Of a stretch of DNA of 60,000 bases, positions 1 to 10,385 are shown piece by piece; positions within the stretch are counted from its first letter, which is position 1, and every line of letters starts with the position of its first letter. The translations under genes and the position numbers were made by a program. The stretch covers positions 2,725,501 to 2,785,500 of the forward strand of contig NC_092576.1 in NCBI RefSeq assembly GCF_037975245.1, read 5' to 3'. The DNA is from Apostichopus japonicus. Lineage: Eukaryota > Echinodermata > Holothuroidea > Aspidochirotida > Stichopodidae. Below the pieces are notes generated by a model. It was not told the DNA's origin, made no database searches, and was given only the letters and a program-made list of their open reading frames with translations.

Positions 1-601
1 TAGTCCTAGCCTAAGCCTTATTCCAGATATAGGCTACTGAGGGTGCTTCAAACACGGGCAAACGTCAGTTTTTAGACAACATTCCAACTTTAGTCAACTT
101 TAAAATATCCATTAAATATGTTTTTGTCCAACCAACAGATTGAAACCATAGAATAATAAAAAGAATACATTATGATGAGCTCATGAAGAATGAATGCATC
201 ACTAACACGCAGAAAATTGAGGGAAAATTAAATCAAAATGTCTCTGGCCACAATTTGGCATAATTTATACCACAATGCATTGCGATCGCGTCAATATACG
301 TCATCCGGAATAAGGCTTATTGGTGTACGTGACCATGTGTTGACCACCTAGGCTAACAAACAATCGAGCTAAAAAATAAAGGAAGATGTAGGCCTACAGT
401 AGGCTATCCAAAATGGATAAAACATTCCAGGGATTACCACTGATGTGTTATTCTTCTTCCCCAATTTAGCAAGTTTGCTTCGTATTGGAATAGGGTATGT
501 GGGGAGAGCGGCGTTAGTTGGAACATTTTTCACAAAAATCTCTATTTTCAGAAACAACATTAATTCAGCAAACACTGCCCTATCCTGTTAGGATAGGCAG
601 T

Positions 602-729
602 CCATAAAACTGCTACAATTCTTGATAGTTCAGGAGATAATCCAGTGAGAGGGTGTGTGCCGTGTGTCACAAATGAAGCCCATAAAACCACTACTCTTGT
701 TGATATTTCAGGAGATAATCCAGTGAGGT
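602..729 (+). repeat. Two-copy direct repeat, about 48 bp
   Basis: Two similar segments begin with cataaaac and end with the shared run caggagataatccagtgag, at about 602-648 and 680-729. They differ by a few substitutions and are separated by about 30 bases. The second copy runs straight up to the hairpin at 743. Confidence 0.7.
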
Positions 730-742
730 GTCGGTGATAGGC

Positions 743-778
743 GTTCCAACTAACCCCACCTATGGGGTTAGTTGGAAC
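743..778. repeat. Perfect 16-bp inverted repeat (hairpin)
   Basis: The arm GTTCCAACTAACCCCA at 743-758 is followed by a 4-base loop and its exact reverse complement at 763-778. Parts of the same motif recur nearby (tagttggaac near 510, gggttagttg near 787, caactaacccc near 1130). It could be the remains of a small inverted-repeat element or a structured transcript segment. The function is unknown. Confidence 0.85.
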
Positions 779-2317
779 GGGTGGTGGGTTAGTTGAAAGA
801 TGGATTCTTGCTCAAAAGAAATAAATGAGAACTTATCACAACTATACACATTGATACCTTGGTATATGCCTACTATAATATATCAAATGATATTAAAGCC
901 GGACTCACTATATGGAAGTAAATGAGAATATAACTTTGCTACCAAAATTCTGGAGACATTTTTCATCCCAGCCCATTGAAATTAGGCAACATTGGTGAAT
1001 CAGAATATTTTAACATCTGCTAACCTTGCAGTCTAAGTTTTAAGTGTTTTTGGCATGTTTTTTATGATTATAGGTGAATATGACCAAATTTGTGTGCATG
1101 CTCCAACTATTCCTGGCAGTAAATGTTACAACTAACCCCTTGGGCTAATCAGACCTTTGTATGCTCATTGCGCAGAACAGAGACCATCGACATAATTTTT
1201 TGCCCACCTCATTTTGAAGCTGCTTAATAAAGCTGTAAATAACCCCAACCTAGTATATTTTGGTTATTCCCTCCATGGAAATAAAACAACATTTTTAATT
1301 TCATAAAAAAATACTCAGAGTGCCGAAAAACACACATTCCTCACTATTTATTCTACTAATTATTATTATCATTATTTATTAGGATTGTTATTAATTATTA
1401 TTATTCCACCAATTTATTCCACTAATTATTCCACCAATAACGATCGATCAGGTCTGGAAATAACCTGTCCATAATGAGAATTGATAACTGCACAGTAATT
1501 GGAAACAAAGACGTGAAATAAAGGCTGATTATAGTTTTAATTATACTTAGGCTTTAGTGAATCACATTTCTACCTACATTGATTTGGGGGCACCCAGGTC
1601 AATGGAGCGGTTTGCAATAATGGAATGGTCCTCTACATTTGAACTAACTTCACGGTATATAAAGTTATAAACAAACACACACTCATAGCATTCTCTCCAA
1701 CCAGTGCCGTGGCCAAGTCTATTCATGTAAAATTTTGTCACTAAGATACGAACTCCCTAGCATTTGATATATTATTAAAATTAGGCTTCTTTAGAAGTAT
1801 TTCAAAGGTGTTTAAGCGTACATTTGCCGGCTATATCACCAGTGCGTTACTGTATTCTGAGCTCAGAATTAGTTTAGCCCCAAGTTTTATCTATTTCTTC
1901 GCTAGCCAATTTTATACCACTCACGCGCGTGCCACCATAGACGAGCTTTTCCGTGCATGGTATCAGTTTAGCGAATCTTTATCATAGCAGTTAGTATATG
2001 CGTACTTCATATACAAATATTATAGTAGGTTTATGATATGGGCGTATTTTGCCGTTGCGTCGCCATTTAAGGAAGTGAAGTATAAATAGGACTTTCACTG
2101 TGCATCCCAGCTCTGCAAATGACCTGCTGAGGGAGCTTCAAGTTGGACTTCTGACGCAACCCTGCGACCCCTTAGCAGAGTAGAAAACTGATCTCTAATT
2201 AATCAGTCAGGTGGATATTCCTTTTCAGTGTGGCTTGGAGGGAGTCCAATGGGCTGCCTTTTCAACAAATCATGTCTAATTTTGGTATATATTTCACTTT
2301 TATCTTCATATACAGCT

Positions 2318-2472
2318 TCGCAATGAGTTGGAAATGCTGACAGGGAGGAACGTTGTTGTTGAAATGAAGACTGCTTTAGAAAAATATGCACCAAAGATAA
2401 TCCAGAACGGTTCCAAGAAGACCAAAGCAAAAGAGCTGATGCGTGCCTACCGGTAGGAGGAGGAAGTCCTTC
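2318..2472 (+). pseudogene. Exon-like remnant with in-frame stop, unidentified
   Basis: After a possible acceptor (atatacag), the frame starting LRNELEMLTG stays open for about 46 codons in charged, helix-like sequence that ends KAKELMRAYR. A TAG follows, after which the same frame continues as EEEVLLEEDKK. The composition looks like real coding sequence rather than random DNA. No good donor site follows. I do not recognise the family; it may be a decayed exon of a host gene or of a mobile element. Confidence 0.25.
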
Positions 2473-2704
2473 TTGAAGAGGACAAGAAGTGTATGTTATC
2501 ACATAATTTTACCTTACAATTACTAGTAAGTCGATCAGAGTGGAAAATGATGGGCGGGAGTTACAGGAGGGTAAGCGAGAACCCATAAAGATATTTAGGT
2601 AGAAACTGGTCCAAAAAACCGTACTGCCTGAAAGTAACTAGACAATTGCAATCAAACTCCCATGTACTCTGTTCTATTGTAGACAGAGAGCGGGAAATTG
2701 GTTG

Positions 2705-2965
2705 CCGGACAAATACCCCCCGGACAAATACCCCCCGGACATATATCCCCCGGACTCATACCCCCGGGACAAGTACGCCCCAGACAATCACCCCCCGGAC
2801 AAATACCTCCGAGGACAACTACCCCCCAGACAAATTCCCCCCGGACATACACCACCGAGGACAAATACCCCCGAGGATAAGTACCCCCCAGACAACTACC
2901 CCCGGGACAACTACCCCCGGACATACATCAACGAGGACAAATACCCCCGAGGACAATTAACCCCA
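2705..2965 (+). repeat. 15-bp tandem repeat, left arm
   Basis: About 17 units of a 15-16 bp motif with consensus CCGGACAAATACCCC, rather pure on the left and more degenerate to the right. Since 15 is a multiple of 3, long open frames reading PPDKY-type repeats appear on the plus strand and GGICPG-type repeats on the minus strand; they have no other sign of coding. Confidence 0.9.
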
Positions 2966-3126
2966 CCCCCAGCAATTACCTCCGGGAAAACTCTACCCGC
3001 GCAAATACACCAGCACAGATTCCTCACCCAGGTTACTACCCGAACTAAACCAGAATACGCCCAGCCCCCCCACCCCCCACGAGCCCGTTAACCAAGCGGA
3101 CCTTTAGCTGGTGAACTACGTAGTAC

Positions 3127-3225
3127 AAAAGCCCATTAGGGCCATGAAAGACAATTTTCTTAATCTGGTATATCAGATTATTTTTCTGATATATCAGATT
3201 ATTATTCTGATATGAAACGTTTTTA
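3127..3225 (+). repeat. Foldback terminal motif plus ATCAGATTAT repeats
   Basis: The string agcccattagggcca is the same motif that borders the foldback element at 7036-8502. It is followed by three close copies of a short ctgatatatcagattatt unit. It may be the end of a related, otherwise lost element. Confidence 0.45.
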
Positions 3226-3608
3226 TAACTAGGGAAAATTAAATTGATTTCTTAGATTATCATCATTCTTTTTGCAAACAGAATGACCAGAGAATAGGTT
3301 TTTTCAAATGGTACTGACGTCGTGGTCTCAAGCCTCTTTCTTTACTTATATTTCATACAATCGTACATACTATTATGAAACCTTACAGGCAATTCTGTTG
3401 GTGTAACGGGCTACACCGTAACCGGGTTTGACTATGATAGCCCAGCGGTCCATGAAACAATGCATGGGGGTATGGATGATGATCATGCACACTAAACTAG
3501 AGGGGTGGACCGCGGTTGTGCTTGCCCCGCCCCTCCCTTCTGCTCCTCCCATCCTAAAATGGCGTGCACTTACAGGAAAAAATAGCTTAGAATAAGCAAA
3601 ACAAGAGG

Positions 3609-3845
3609 AGCGTGGAGGCCGAGTGGCTAATGCTTTTGTTTTATATATAATCCTGTTATGTTGTGTCCTTGGGCAAGGCACTTTTATCTCGACTGCCCCT
3701 ATCCATTCAGGTGTATAAATGGGTACCTGTGAGGTAACTAAGCTGTGTGCGCTGGATTCTCAGCAGCCATCCTGATGACCAGGGATTCAAAGTGCTATGA
3801 GATGGGCCATATAAAGCGCTATACAAAAACTAACATAACATAACA
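3609..3845 (+). mobile_element. tRNA-derived SINE, family 1
   Basis: Begins with a tRNA-like head (gaggccgagtggctaatgc) that has lost its B box. The body has the segment tgtgtccttgggcaaggcac, also found in the copies at 19672-19822 and 51884-52150, and then gtgtataaatgggtacctgtgaggtaac. It ends in a short taacataaca tail. This layout (tRNA-related head, conserved core, simple tail) is typical of SINEs. It is truncated or diverged at the 5' end. Confidence 0.7.
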
Positions 3846-3965
3846 AATCATCAAGTAAAATTACTCAGAAGAAAACTTGAAAATGGTAAGCCGCAATAAG
3901 CCTGAATTGTTCGGAGATTAATAATACAGAATAGTGTCACTATAACAAATAGTAAATTAATAGTT

Positions 3966-4135
3966 ACCAGGCGCGTATCCAGGGGGGCGCGCGCCCCCCG
4001 GGTAAGGAAAAGAGGAGAGAAAAAAAGAGAAGAAAAAAGGGAAAAAGAGGGAGAAAAAAGAAAAGGAGGAGAAAAAGGAAGGGAAAAGAAAAAGAAGAAA
4101 GAGAGAAAAAGGAGAAAAGGAGGAAGTAGAAGATA
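3966..4135. repeat. GC-rich palindromic end motif and polypurine tract
   Basis: The palindrome-like ccaggggggcgcgcgccccccggg follows caggcgcgtat, a pattern resembling transposon ends seen again at 11760-11805. It is followed by about 120 bases of almost pure A/G. Nothing coding is seen. Confidence 0.5.
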
Positions 4136-4344
4136 AACGCCAAGACCTCGGGAAGAGAAAGAGGAACAGTCATAATTACAGCGCTGATCCCTATTATATA
4201 CACAGGGTAGCCAGTGACAGATCGAAGATTACAGAGGGGACGTGCGCCTCACCCTACCCCTTACACCGACAACTCCATTTTTAGCTCATACCAGCATGCT
4301 GGTGTGAGCTATTGTTACAGTGCGGCGTCTATCACTCTATCCGT

Positions 4345-4900
4345 CAACAATTGGTAAAACTGCTCCCACTCACACAGTATTTAATGGAATTTCATGAAAC
4401 TTGGACACAAGGACCATTGGGTATAGGGCCATCAGAGATGGTCCGAAATTGGGGTCAATGGTCACCTGTGGGCCGTAATGAGCCATTTTGTGGAAATACG
4501 CAAAATGCTTCTTCTCCTACAGATTCCATGGTACAATGTTGAGGGTTTGTCACGATAGTACTATGGAAGTTTTACCTTCAGGTTGTTCATGAATTTGAGA
4601 TCAAAGATCAACTAGGGGTCTTTTGTGGCCCGGGCCGCCGCCCTATATTTTCAAATTGCTCCTGTTCGTACAGTGTATGGCCAGTTATAATGAAACTTGG
4701 TCACAACGTTCCTCGGGATGAGGGTTATGAGGGGTGGTCGGAAAATTGAGGTCAAATGTCATTTAGGGGGTCATCAGGGGTCATTCTTTGTAATATTTTC
4801 AAATATCTCAATCTCCTCAAGATTTTGATGGATCATATTCAAAGTTGAACTGATGATTGTTGGATTGTGTATGAATAAGATGATGCCTAATAATTTTTGG
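4345..4900 (+). repeat. Degenerate tandem repeat of about 150 bp
   Basis: About four diverged copies start with a phrase like caaattgctcctnntcntacag (near 4350, 4498, 4652, 4798). The better preserved copies continue with atgaaacttggncacaa, then a GGTC-rich stretch. The copies are too diverged for a sharp period. The family is not identified. Confidence 0.5.
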
Positions 4901-4915
4901 TCAAAAGTTAATTAA

Positions 4916-5190
4916 TTACGATGAATCCCCATTGTTTAAAAAAATCTGAGCCTTCACCTTTTGCCAAAGCTCCTTTAATTTGTCTCCCAGTTTCTGCAGT
5001 GTTTGTTGACATTTGTGGTTAAGCTCTGCAGAGGCTGTTAGTGGAATTAAAGCAGGACTGGGAGTTGTTATTAACTGTTGAACTGTAAGCATGAGAGCCC
5101 TATAGCCAATCAGCACTTGCCGATTCTTAGAAGTCTTTGAGCCTGAGGTATGTAGGCAGCCAGCCAAAATTTTGGCAAGGAGTGCTTCAG
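4916..5190 (-). pseudogene. Exon-like frame interrupted by an inserted element
   Basis: On the minus strand, from 5190 down to a TAA at 4916, about 90 codons are open in sequence that looks truly coding (begins EALLAKILAGC, contains a helix-like ELNHKCQQTLQKLGDKLKEL segment, ends LNNGDSS). The start of this frame lies at the edge of the inserted element at 5191-9589. The missing upstream bases continue on the other side of the element at 9590-9600, directly after a good acceptor (pyrimidine-rich run, then gagcag). So a terminal exon seems to have been split by the insertion. I do not recognise the protein. Confidence 0.45.
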
Positions 5191-5216
5191 TATGGAACGC
5201 GAAAAGGGCAACCATA

Positions 5217-5357
5217 TTTCGTTGTCTAAACTAAGTTTGTTGCAGTCTAAACTAAAGTTGTTGCTGCTGTTTTACCACGTTGTTGCTCAAACTCACGTTG
5301 TTATTTTAACTTCCGTTGTCTAAACATACGTCATTGTCTAAACTTACGTTGTTGCTA
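5217..5357 (+). repeat. Left arm tandem repeat of foldback element
   Basis: Degenerate repeats of cgttgtctaaact and relatives, shorter than the matching right arm. They align in reverse complement with 9262-9565. Confidence 0.7.
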
Positions 5358-5767
5358 TCGGCGCTGTTCAAAATTGCTCAACCGCGTAATGTAAACCAGA
5401 ATGCAAAATGCATTGAGGTTTCGATGACTTCAGTACACTAGAAAGGTGTTAGTATAAGCAGAACTAGCTGTTACTATAGAAATGGCCCGAACCATCATTT
5501 TGATACATTAAATAAACACAGGTCAGTCTATTGTACGTGGCTATACACACCTGCACCAAAAACAATAGGGGTCTTGGAGGTCCAAGTCCATTTGGAGTCA
5601 CCAAACGCAAACTTGTGGAAACCTTGTTTTATAAGCTACCGTATCTCCCACAGCCAGCCTATCAGATAACATGTGCATTAGTACAACTCATACGAATAGG
5701 AGGCTGCACGGTAAACAACTTTTAAAAAGTTATAATGTTATACTTATAGGCTATGCATATACGCTGT

Positions 5768-6232
5768 GAATGTCGGAAATCAAGTACAACGTCAAGTGTC
5801 TAGACAAAGTACCAGCATAAAAATACTGCATTTTTAAACTGATTTCATTGAGCTCCTCCAACAATGTGTAGAGATATTCTGGGAATGTCGGTAATCAAGT
5901 AAAACGAGTGTCTAGACAAAATGCCAGCATAAAGTACTGTACTTAAAATTGAATTATTGAACCATTACATGATGTCTGGATATGTTGTGAATGTCGGCAA
6001 TCAAGTAAAACGTCGAGTGTCTAGACAAAGTACCAGCATAAAAATACTGCATTTTTAAACTGATTTCATTGAGCGCCTCCAACAATGTGTAGAGATAATC
6101 TGGGAATGTCGGTAATCAAGTAAAACGAGTGTCGAGACAAAATGCCAGCATAAAAAACTGTACTTAAAATTGAATTATTGAACCATTACATGATGTCTGG
6201 ATATGTTGTGAATGTCGGCAATCAAGTAAAAC
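5768..6232 (+). repeat. Higher-order ABAB tandem repeat, 221 bp
   Basis: The phrase gaatgtcggnaatcaagtaaaacg begins at 5768, 5883, 5989, 6104 and 6210. The spacings are 115, 106, 115 and 106, so two alternating monomers form a 221-bp unit present twice plus a partial copy. The A monomer has a conserved ttgagcncctccaacaatgtg segment; the B monomer has gaaccattacatgatgtctg. Confidence 0.9.
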
Positions 6233-7076
6233 GAATGACAGTAATATTACTACAGACAAATGTTTTCGTCCCGATCGAACACCAATTGCGTTTATTATAT
6301 GACCTATACTTTTACTAGTGTTTATAGTTGAGAAGATGCGATCTTATCACTGCCTGTACTTTGTGAATTCTCTACACAATATATATATGGCGGATGCCAT
6401 CCAGTGCCCTAGCTTCGCTGTTTTACAAAGGCGGCCGTCCGACCTTCATTTCGCCTGCCCTGCCACTCTTTCCTCCTCTCCAACTCCGTATATAGTACCT
6501 CGATGCTTTGACCTGCAGCGATTTCACCAGCTACCCCAACTCTTCAAATATCCCCGCAAATGTAGTGTGCATATCTCGCTAAATTCCACGCAATTTGTAT
6601 TAGGCCTGTTCAAACTTCGGAGTTTCAACTGCACATGCTCATATCCTGAAAATTTGTGGAGAAAAGATCATATCACCTTACCTACAACACATAGCCTTAG
6701 TCAAAACTCGAGTGTATCTTGGATGATTCGTTTCTTGCATAACATGTTAGCGGGTTTTTTGGTCTAAAATTCTTAACAATGCTGAGCGAGGATTGTGTAT
6801 ATTCCATTTACAACACAATCCCTTTCGCAAATCGAAACTCCGAACTGGATTGGTGTTACGAATGAACTTGCTTGGCGGGTTTAGTAAACTAGTTCTGTGA
6901 GTCATATTGCCTACGTACTTCAATTCTGTGCCCCTCTTGTTACTCACGAAGCGCAGACTACATCCAACCATAGAGCAACTGATCCAACATTTACCCTGGA
7001 TGCTTTTCAGTATTTGGAAACAACCAACTCCACGAAAATTTACGGAAGCCCATTAGGGCCAAGGTTGTTTTTTTCT

Positions 7077-7495
7077 TCCTTGAAATCCGAAATCCTTATT
7101 TTAAAATCCGAAATCTATTATTTAAAATCCGAAATCCTTATTTTCAAATCCGAAATCTATTATTTAAAATCCGAAATCTGCTTTTTAAAATCCGAAATCC
7201 GTTATCCTTATTTTGAAATCCGAAATCCATTTTTTGAAATCCGAAATCCTTATTTTAAAATCCGAAATCTGTTTTTTAAAATCCAAAATCTGTTTTTTAA
7301 AATCCGAAATCCTTATTTTAAAATCCGAAATCTATTAATTTTAAAATCCGAAATCTGTTTTTTAAAATCCGAAATCCTTATTTTAAAATCCGAAATCTAT
7401 TTTTCGAAATCCGAAATCTTTTTTTAAAATCCGAAATCCTTATTTCGAAATCCGAAATCCTTATTTTATAATCCGAAATCTATTTTTCGAAACCT
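7077..7495 (+). repeat. 21-bp tandem repeat, left arm
   Basis: About 20 units with core tccgaaatc and a variable T-rich or A-rich spacer. Because 21 is divisible by 3, long KSEILIL-like frames appear; these are a by-product of the repeat. Confidence 0.9.
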
Positions 7496-7756
7496 AGTTT
7501 TTCCTTCAGCGTTTGTAACATTAATTATTGTTCATTGTAAAGTTTGTTGAAGGCCAATGCTGCATCATTCATCTTGCATCCATGTTAAGATGGCGGAGCG
7601 TGAAGATTTGATAAAGGGTTTTTTCCAGCTTGGGCTATCAAACTTAGAAATACGGACAATTTTGGACAAAAACCATTTAATAAAGATCAATAGGTAACAT
7701 TTTGATAACACTAGCAACGACTGCAAAAGTCGCCCGTACTGCCGTACATTAAAAAA

Positions 7757-8460
7757 AAAATTGATTTCGGATTTTGAAAAATAGATTTCGGATTTCAAAA
7801 AATAGATTTCGGATTTTAAAAAACAGATTTCGGATTTCAAAATAAGGATTTCGGATTTCAAATTAAGGATTTCGGATTTTAAAATAAGGATTTCGGACTT
7901 CGGATTTTAAAAAACAGATTTCGGATTTTAAAATAAGGATTTCGGATTTTAAAATAAGGATTTCGGATTTCATAAAATAGATTTCGGATTTTAAAATATA
8001 GATTTCGGATTTTAAAATATAGATTTCGGATTTTAAAATTAGGATTTCAGATTTCGGATTTTGAAAAACAGATTTTGGATTTCAAAAAACATATTTCGGA
8101 TTTCCAAAAATAGATTTCGGATTTCAAAATAAGGATTTCGGATTTCAAATTAAGGATTTCGGATTTTAAAATAAGGATTTCGGATTTTAAAAAACAGATT
8201 TCGGATTTTAAAATAAGGATTTCGGATTTTAAAATAAGGATTTCGGATTTCATAAAATAGATTTCGGATTTTAAAATATAGATTTCGGATTTTAAAATAT
8301 AGATTTCGGATTTCAAAAAATAGATTTCGGATTTTAAAATTAGGATTTCGGATTTTGAAAAACAGATTTTGGATTTCAAAAAACATTTCGGATTTCCAAA
8401 AATAGATTTCGGATTTCCAAAAAAAGATTTCGGATTTTAAAATAAGGATTTCGGATTTCA
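7757..8460 (-). repeat. 21-bp tandem repeat, right arm
   Basis: About 33 units of gatttcggatttnaaaannn, the reverse complement of the left arm. The block near 7855-8100 is closely repeated near 8145-8395, so a run of about a dozen units was itself duplicated after the array formed. Confidence 0.9.
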
Positions 8461-8502
8461 AGAAAAAAAAACAACCTTGGCCCTAATGGGCTTCCGTAAA
8501 AA

Positions 8503-9261
8503 TTATAGTATTTAAATAACATTTTTACGCAATGTCGAAACTTCAATGACTACTTTTGACGATGTATGACTGCAGTAGTTTATGCACACGAATTAGTGTT
8601 GCACCAGAATCATGACTTGAAGCACGTGGTCAAAGGGACCGCAAAACTTTACGCAAGTTTGCAACGAAGAAATAACTGTGGTATAAATGCACATTTTACA
8701 TTATCAACTCTCAATATGGAGAGAACAAAACATACTGTGAGATTTAAAGTCCTTTTCAGTATCAGAGATGTTGTGGTAGCTTCCCGCAAAATTCATAGAT
8801 TGTCTCAACTCATAACTTTCTGTGATAAAACAATTATTCAAATATGACATTAACAATATAAATGTAAATAACGTCCTCGGAGTTGTATCAACTATCATGT
8901 AAATATCGTTAACAACGTGATTTTGTTCGACAAATCAGGTTGTTAAGGATATTTACATGGCTGTTGCTACAAATCCGGCATGACATTAACGATTACCCCC
9001 CCCCCCCTTTTCGCGTTACATAGTTAAACCATCATACTTTGCGTTCATTGAGCACTGAAGATGCAAGCATGTTTGCAGACAATGGGTAAGGGACTATTAA
9101 CCAAAGAAATCTCGGGAAATTTGAGAAAACATCATTGGCTGTATTTAGCATGAAAATCTCTGTAATAGATATGTTGTTAGCAATGCACGGAAGCAACTTG
9201 CGGTTGATTGTTATAATTTTTTTGAAAAGAAAGAATGATGTTCGTTCACAATGTGTTCACA
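8503..9261. other. Interior of the foldback element, no gene seen
   Basis: No credible reading frame. The segment contains a C homopolymer near 8997 and an imperfect inverted pair around 8896-8960 (catgtaaatatcgttaacaac and gttgttaaggatatttacatg). Confidence 0.4.
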
Positions 9262-9565
9262 ACGGAACTTTAGATAGCAACGAAAGTGTAGACATCAACG
9301 TGAGTTTAGACATCAACCGTAAGTTAACTTAGCAACCAAAGTTTTAGACATCAACGTGAGTTTAGACATCAACCGTAAGGTTTATAAATCAACGTGAGTT
9401 TAGACATTAAGGCGCGTTTAGTCGTCAACGTGACTTTGGACATCAACGTAAGTTTAGACATTAACGAACAACAGCAACATGGTAAACTAGCAGCAACAGC
9501 TTTAGTTTAGACAGCAACAAACTTAGTTTAGGCAACGAAACAAACTTAGTTTAGGCAACGAAATA
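9262..9565 (-). repeat. Right arm tandem repeat of foldback element
   Basis: About 13 degenerate units of tttagacatcaacgtgag and relatives. They are the reverse complement of the shorter left arm at 5217-5357. Confidence 0.8.
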
Positions 9566-10132
9566 CGGTTGCCCTTTTCGCGTTCCATACTTCAGGTCTG
9601 CTCAGGTAGAGGGGAGAAAATTTAATAGGGTAGGTCAGTGGTATTGTTTGAGAGAGTGGGTAAAACAGGATTTAAAGGGGGAAAATAGGAATTATAGCCA
9701 GTGGTGTGGCCAGTATTCTGCTAACGGAGGGGGGGGGGTATCCCTCATGGGCCCAAAATTGGTGGAATCTGAAAAATGGCCGGAAATTTGGTGGGCCATA
9801 AAGTTTTGTGGGCCCTACATTTTTAAGCTCGAAAAGGTATGAGCTTCTGCACCATTGGTGCTCTAGTTGACGTTTCCATTTTTCCTCTCTCACTAATGTA
9901 TCTATATATATATACTATATATGGTCTAGCATAACGCGTGTGTGTGTATGGACGCCTTCAACAATTGTTCAATTGTGCAATGGAACCAACTGTGGCTGGT
10001 CTTGAACTCGACCGAGTCGTCGGGGAACATGACGCATTTCGGGAAGGGGCGACCGCCCCCCCCCCCGAGCAAATTTTCTCTATGATATCGCTAGTAATTT
10101 AAAAATAGACAATGCTTAGATGCAACTTACAA

Positions 10133-10235
10133 GGCCTGGGAAGTGTCATTTCCAGCGATCTGGGAGGCTTTTTCGACCAAAATTTTCTTGTACGCTTCGC
10201 GCCAACCCATGGTGGCGCTTCGCTTAGATAGTTTG
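10133..10235 (+). repeat. Dispersed repeat, copy 1
   Basis: Contains attttcttgtacgcttcgcg followed by ccaacccatggtggcgcttcg and cttagatag. The same segment recurs with few changes at 11656-11762. It is probably part of a transposon end. Confidence 0.7.
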
Positions 10236-10385
10236 CCTACAGGCTTCGCCCTTCCGTTGGCAAATTACTCGCTACACGCCTGTTCGAATTTGTAAAGCAA
10301 AGAGCAGACATCACATAATATCAGTGAGCATGAAAATGCATGTTCAAAAATGAACAGCCTCAAAACTGTCTATGTGTGTAGTCAA

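Larger units (their letters stand above)
1..2300. other. Non-coding stretch, no gene seen
   Basis: AT-rich sequence with many stops in all frames. Its notable contents are a short direct repeat (602-648 and 680-729) and a perfect hairpin (743-778), listed separately. I see no convincing splice-bounded exon here. Confidence 0.5.
7036..8502. mobile_element. Inner foldback element with 21-bp repeat arms
   Basis: Both ends carry the inverted sequence TTTACGGAAGCCCATTAGGG, continuing through a shared ccaaggttgtttttt stretch. The arms are tandem 21-bp units (tccgaaatccttattttaaaa and variants): plus orientation at 7077-7495 and inverted at 7757-8460. About 260 bases of unique sequence lie between the arms. 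No target duplication is obvious and no transposase frame is present. The structure fits a foldback transposon. Confidence 0.75.
5191..9589. mobile_element. Foldback-type element with 6-bp target duplication
   Basis: The left end reads TATGGAACGCGAAAAGGGCA and the right end is its reverse complement. Directly outside both ends is CTTCAG (5185-5190 and 9590-9595), a perfect 6-bp duplication (4 bp if the outer G/C pair belongs to the inverted repeat). Next inside come arms of a degenerate unit of about 25 bp built around gtctaaactNACGTTGNTN, at about 5217-5357 and 9262-9565. The interior holds a higher-order tandem repeat (5768-6232) and a second foldback element (7036-8502). No transposase frame is visible, so it would be non-autonomous. 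Confidence 0.7.

Noticed and set aside
2646-3091. Open frames with PPDKY or GGICPG repeats
   Set aside because: They only reflect a 15-bp tandem repeat whose length is a multiple of 3; there is no start context, splice site or non-repeat domain.
4916-5215. Minus-strand ORF taken from its ATG (MVALFAFHT...)
   Set aside because: The first nine residues come from the end of the inserted element; only the part below 5190 is likely to be ancestral coding sequence.
7077-8461. KSEILIL-type open frames on both strands, coiled-coil-like
   Set aside because: They are produced by 21-bp repeats in foldback arms. The same pattern appears on both sides in opposite orientation and fades with the repeat.
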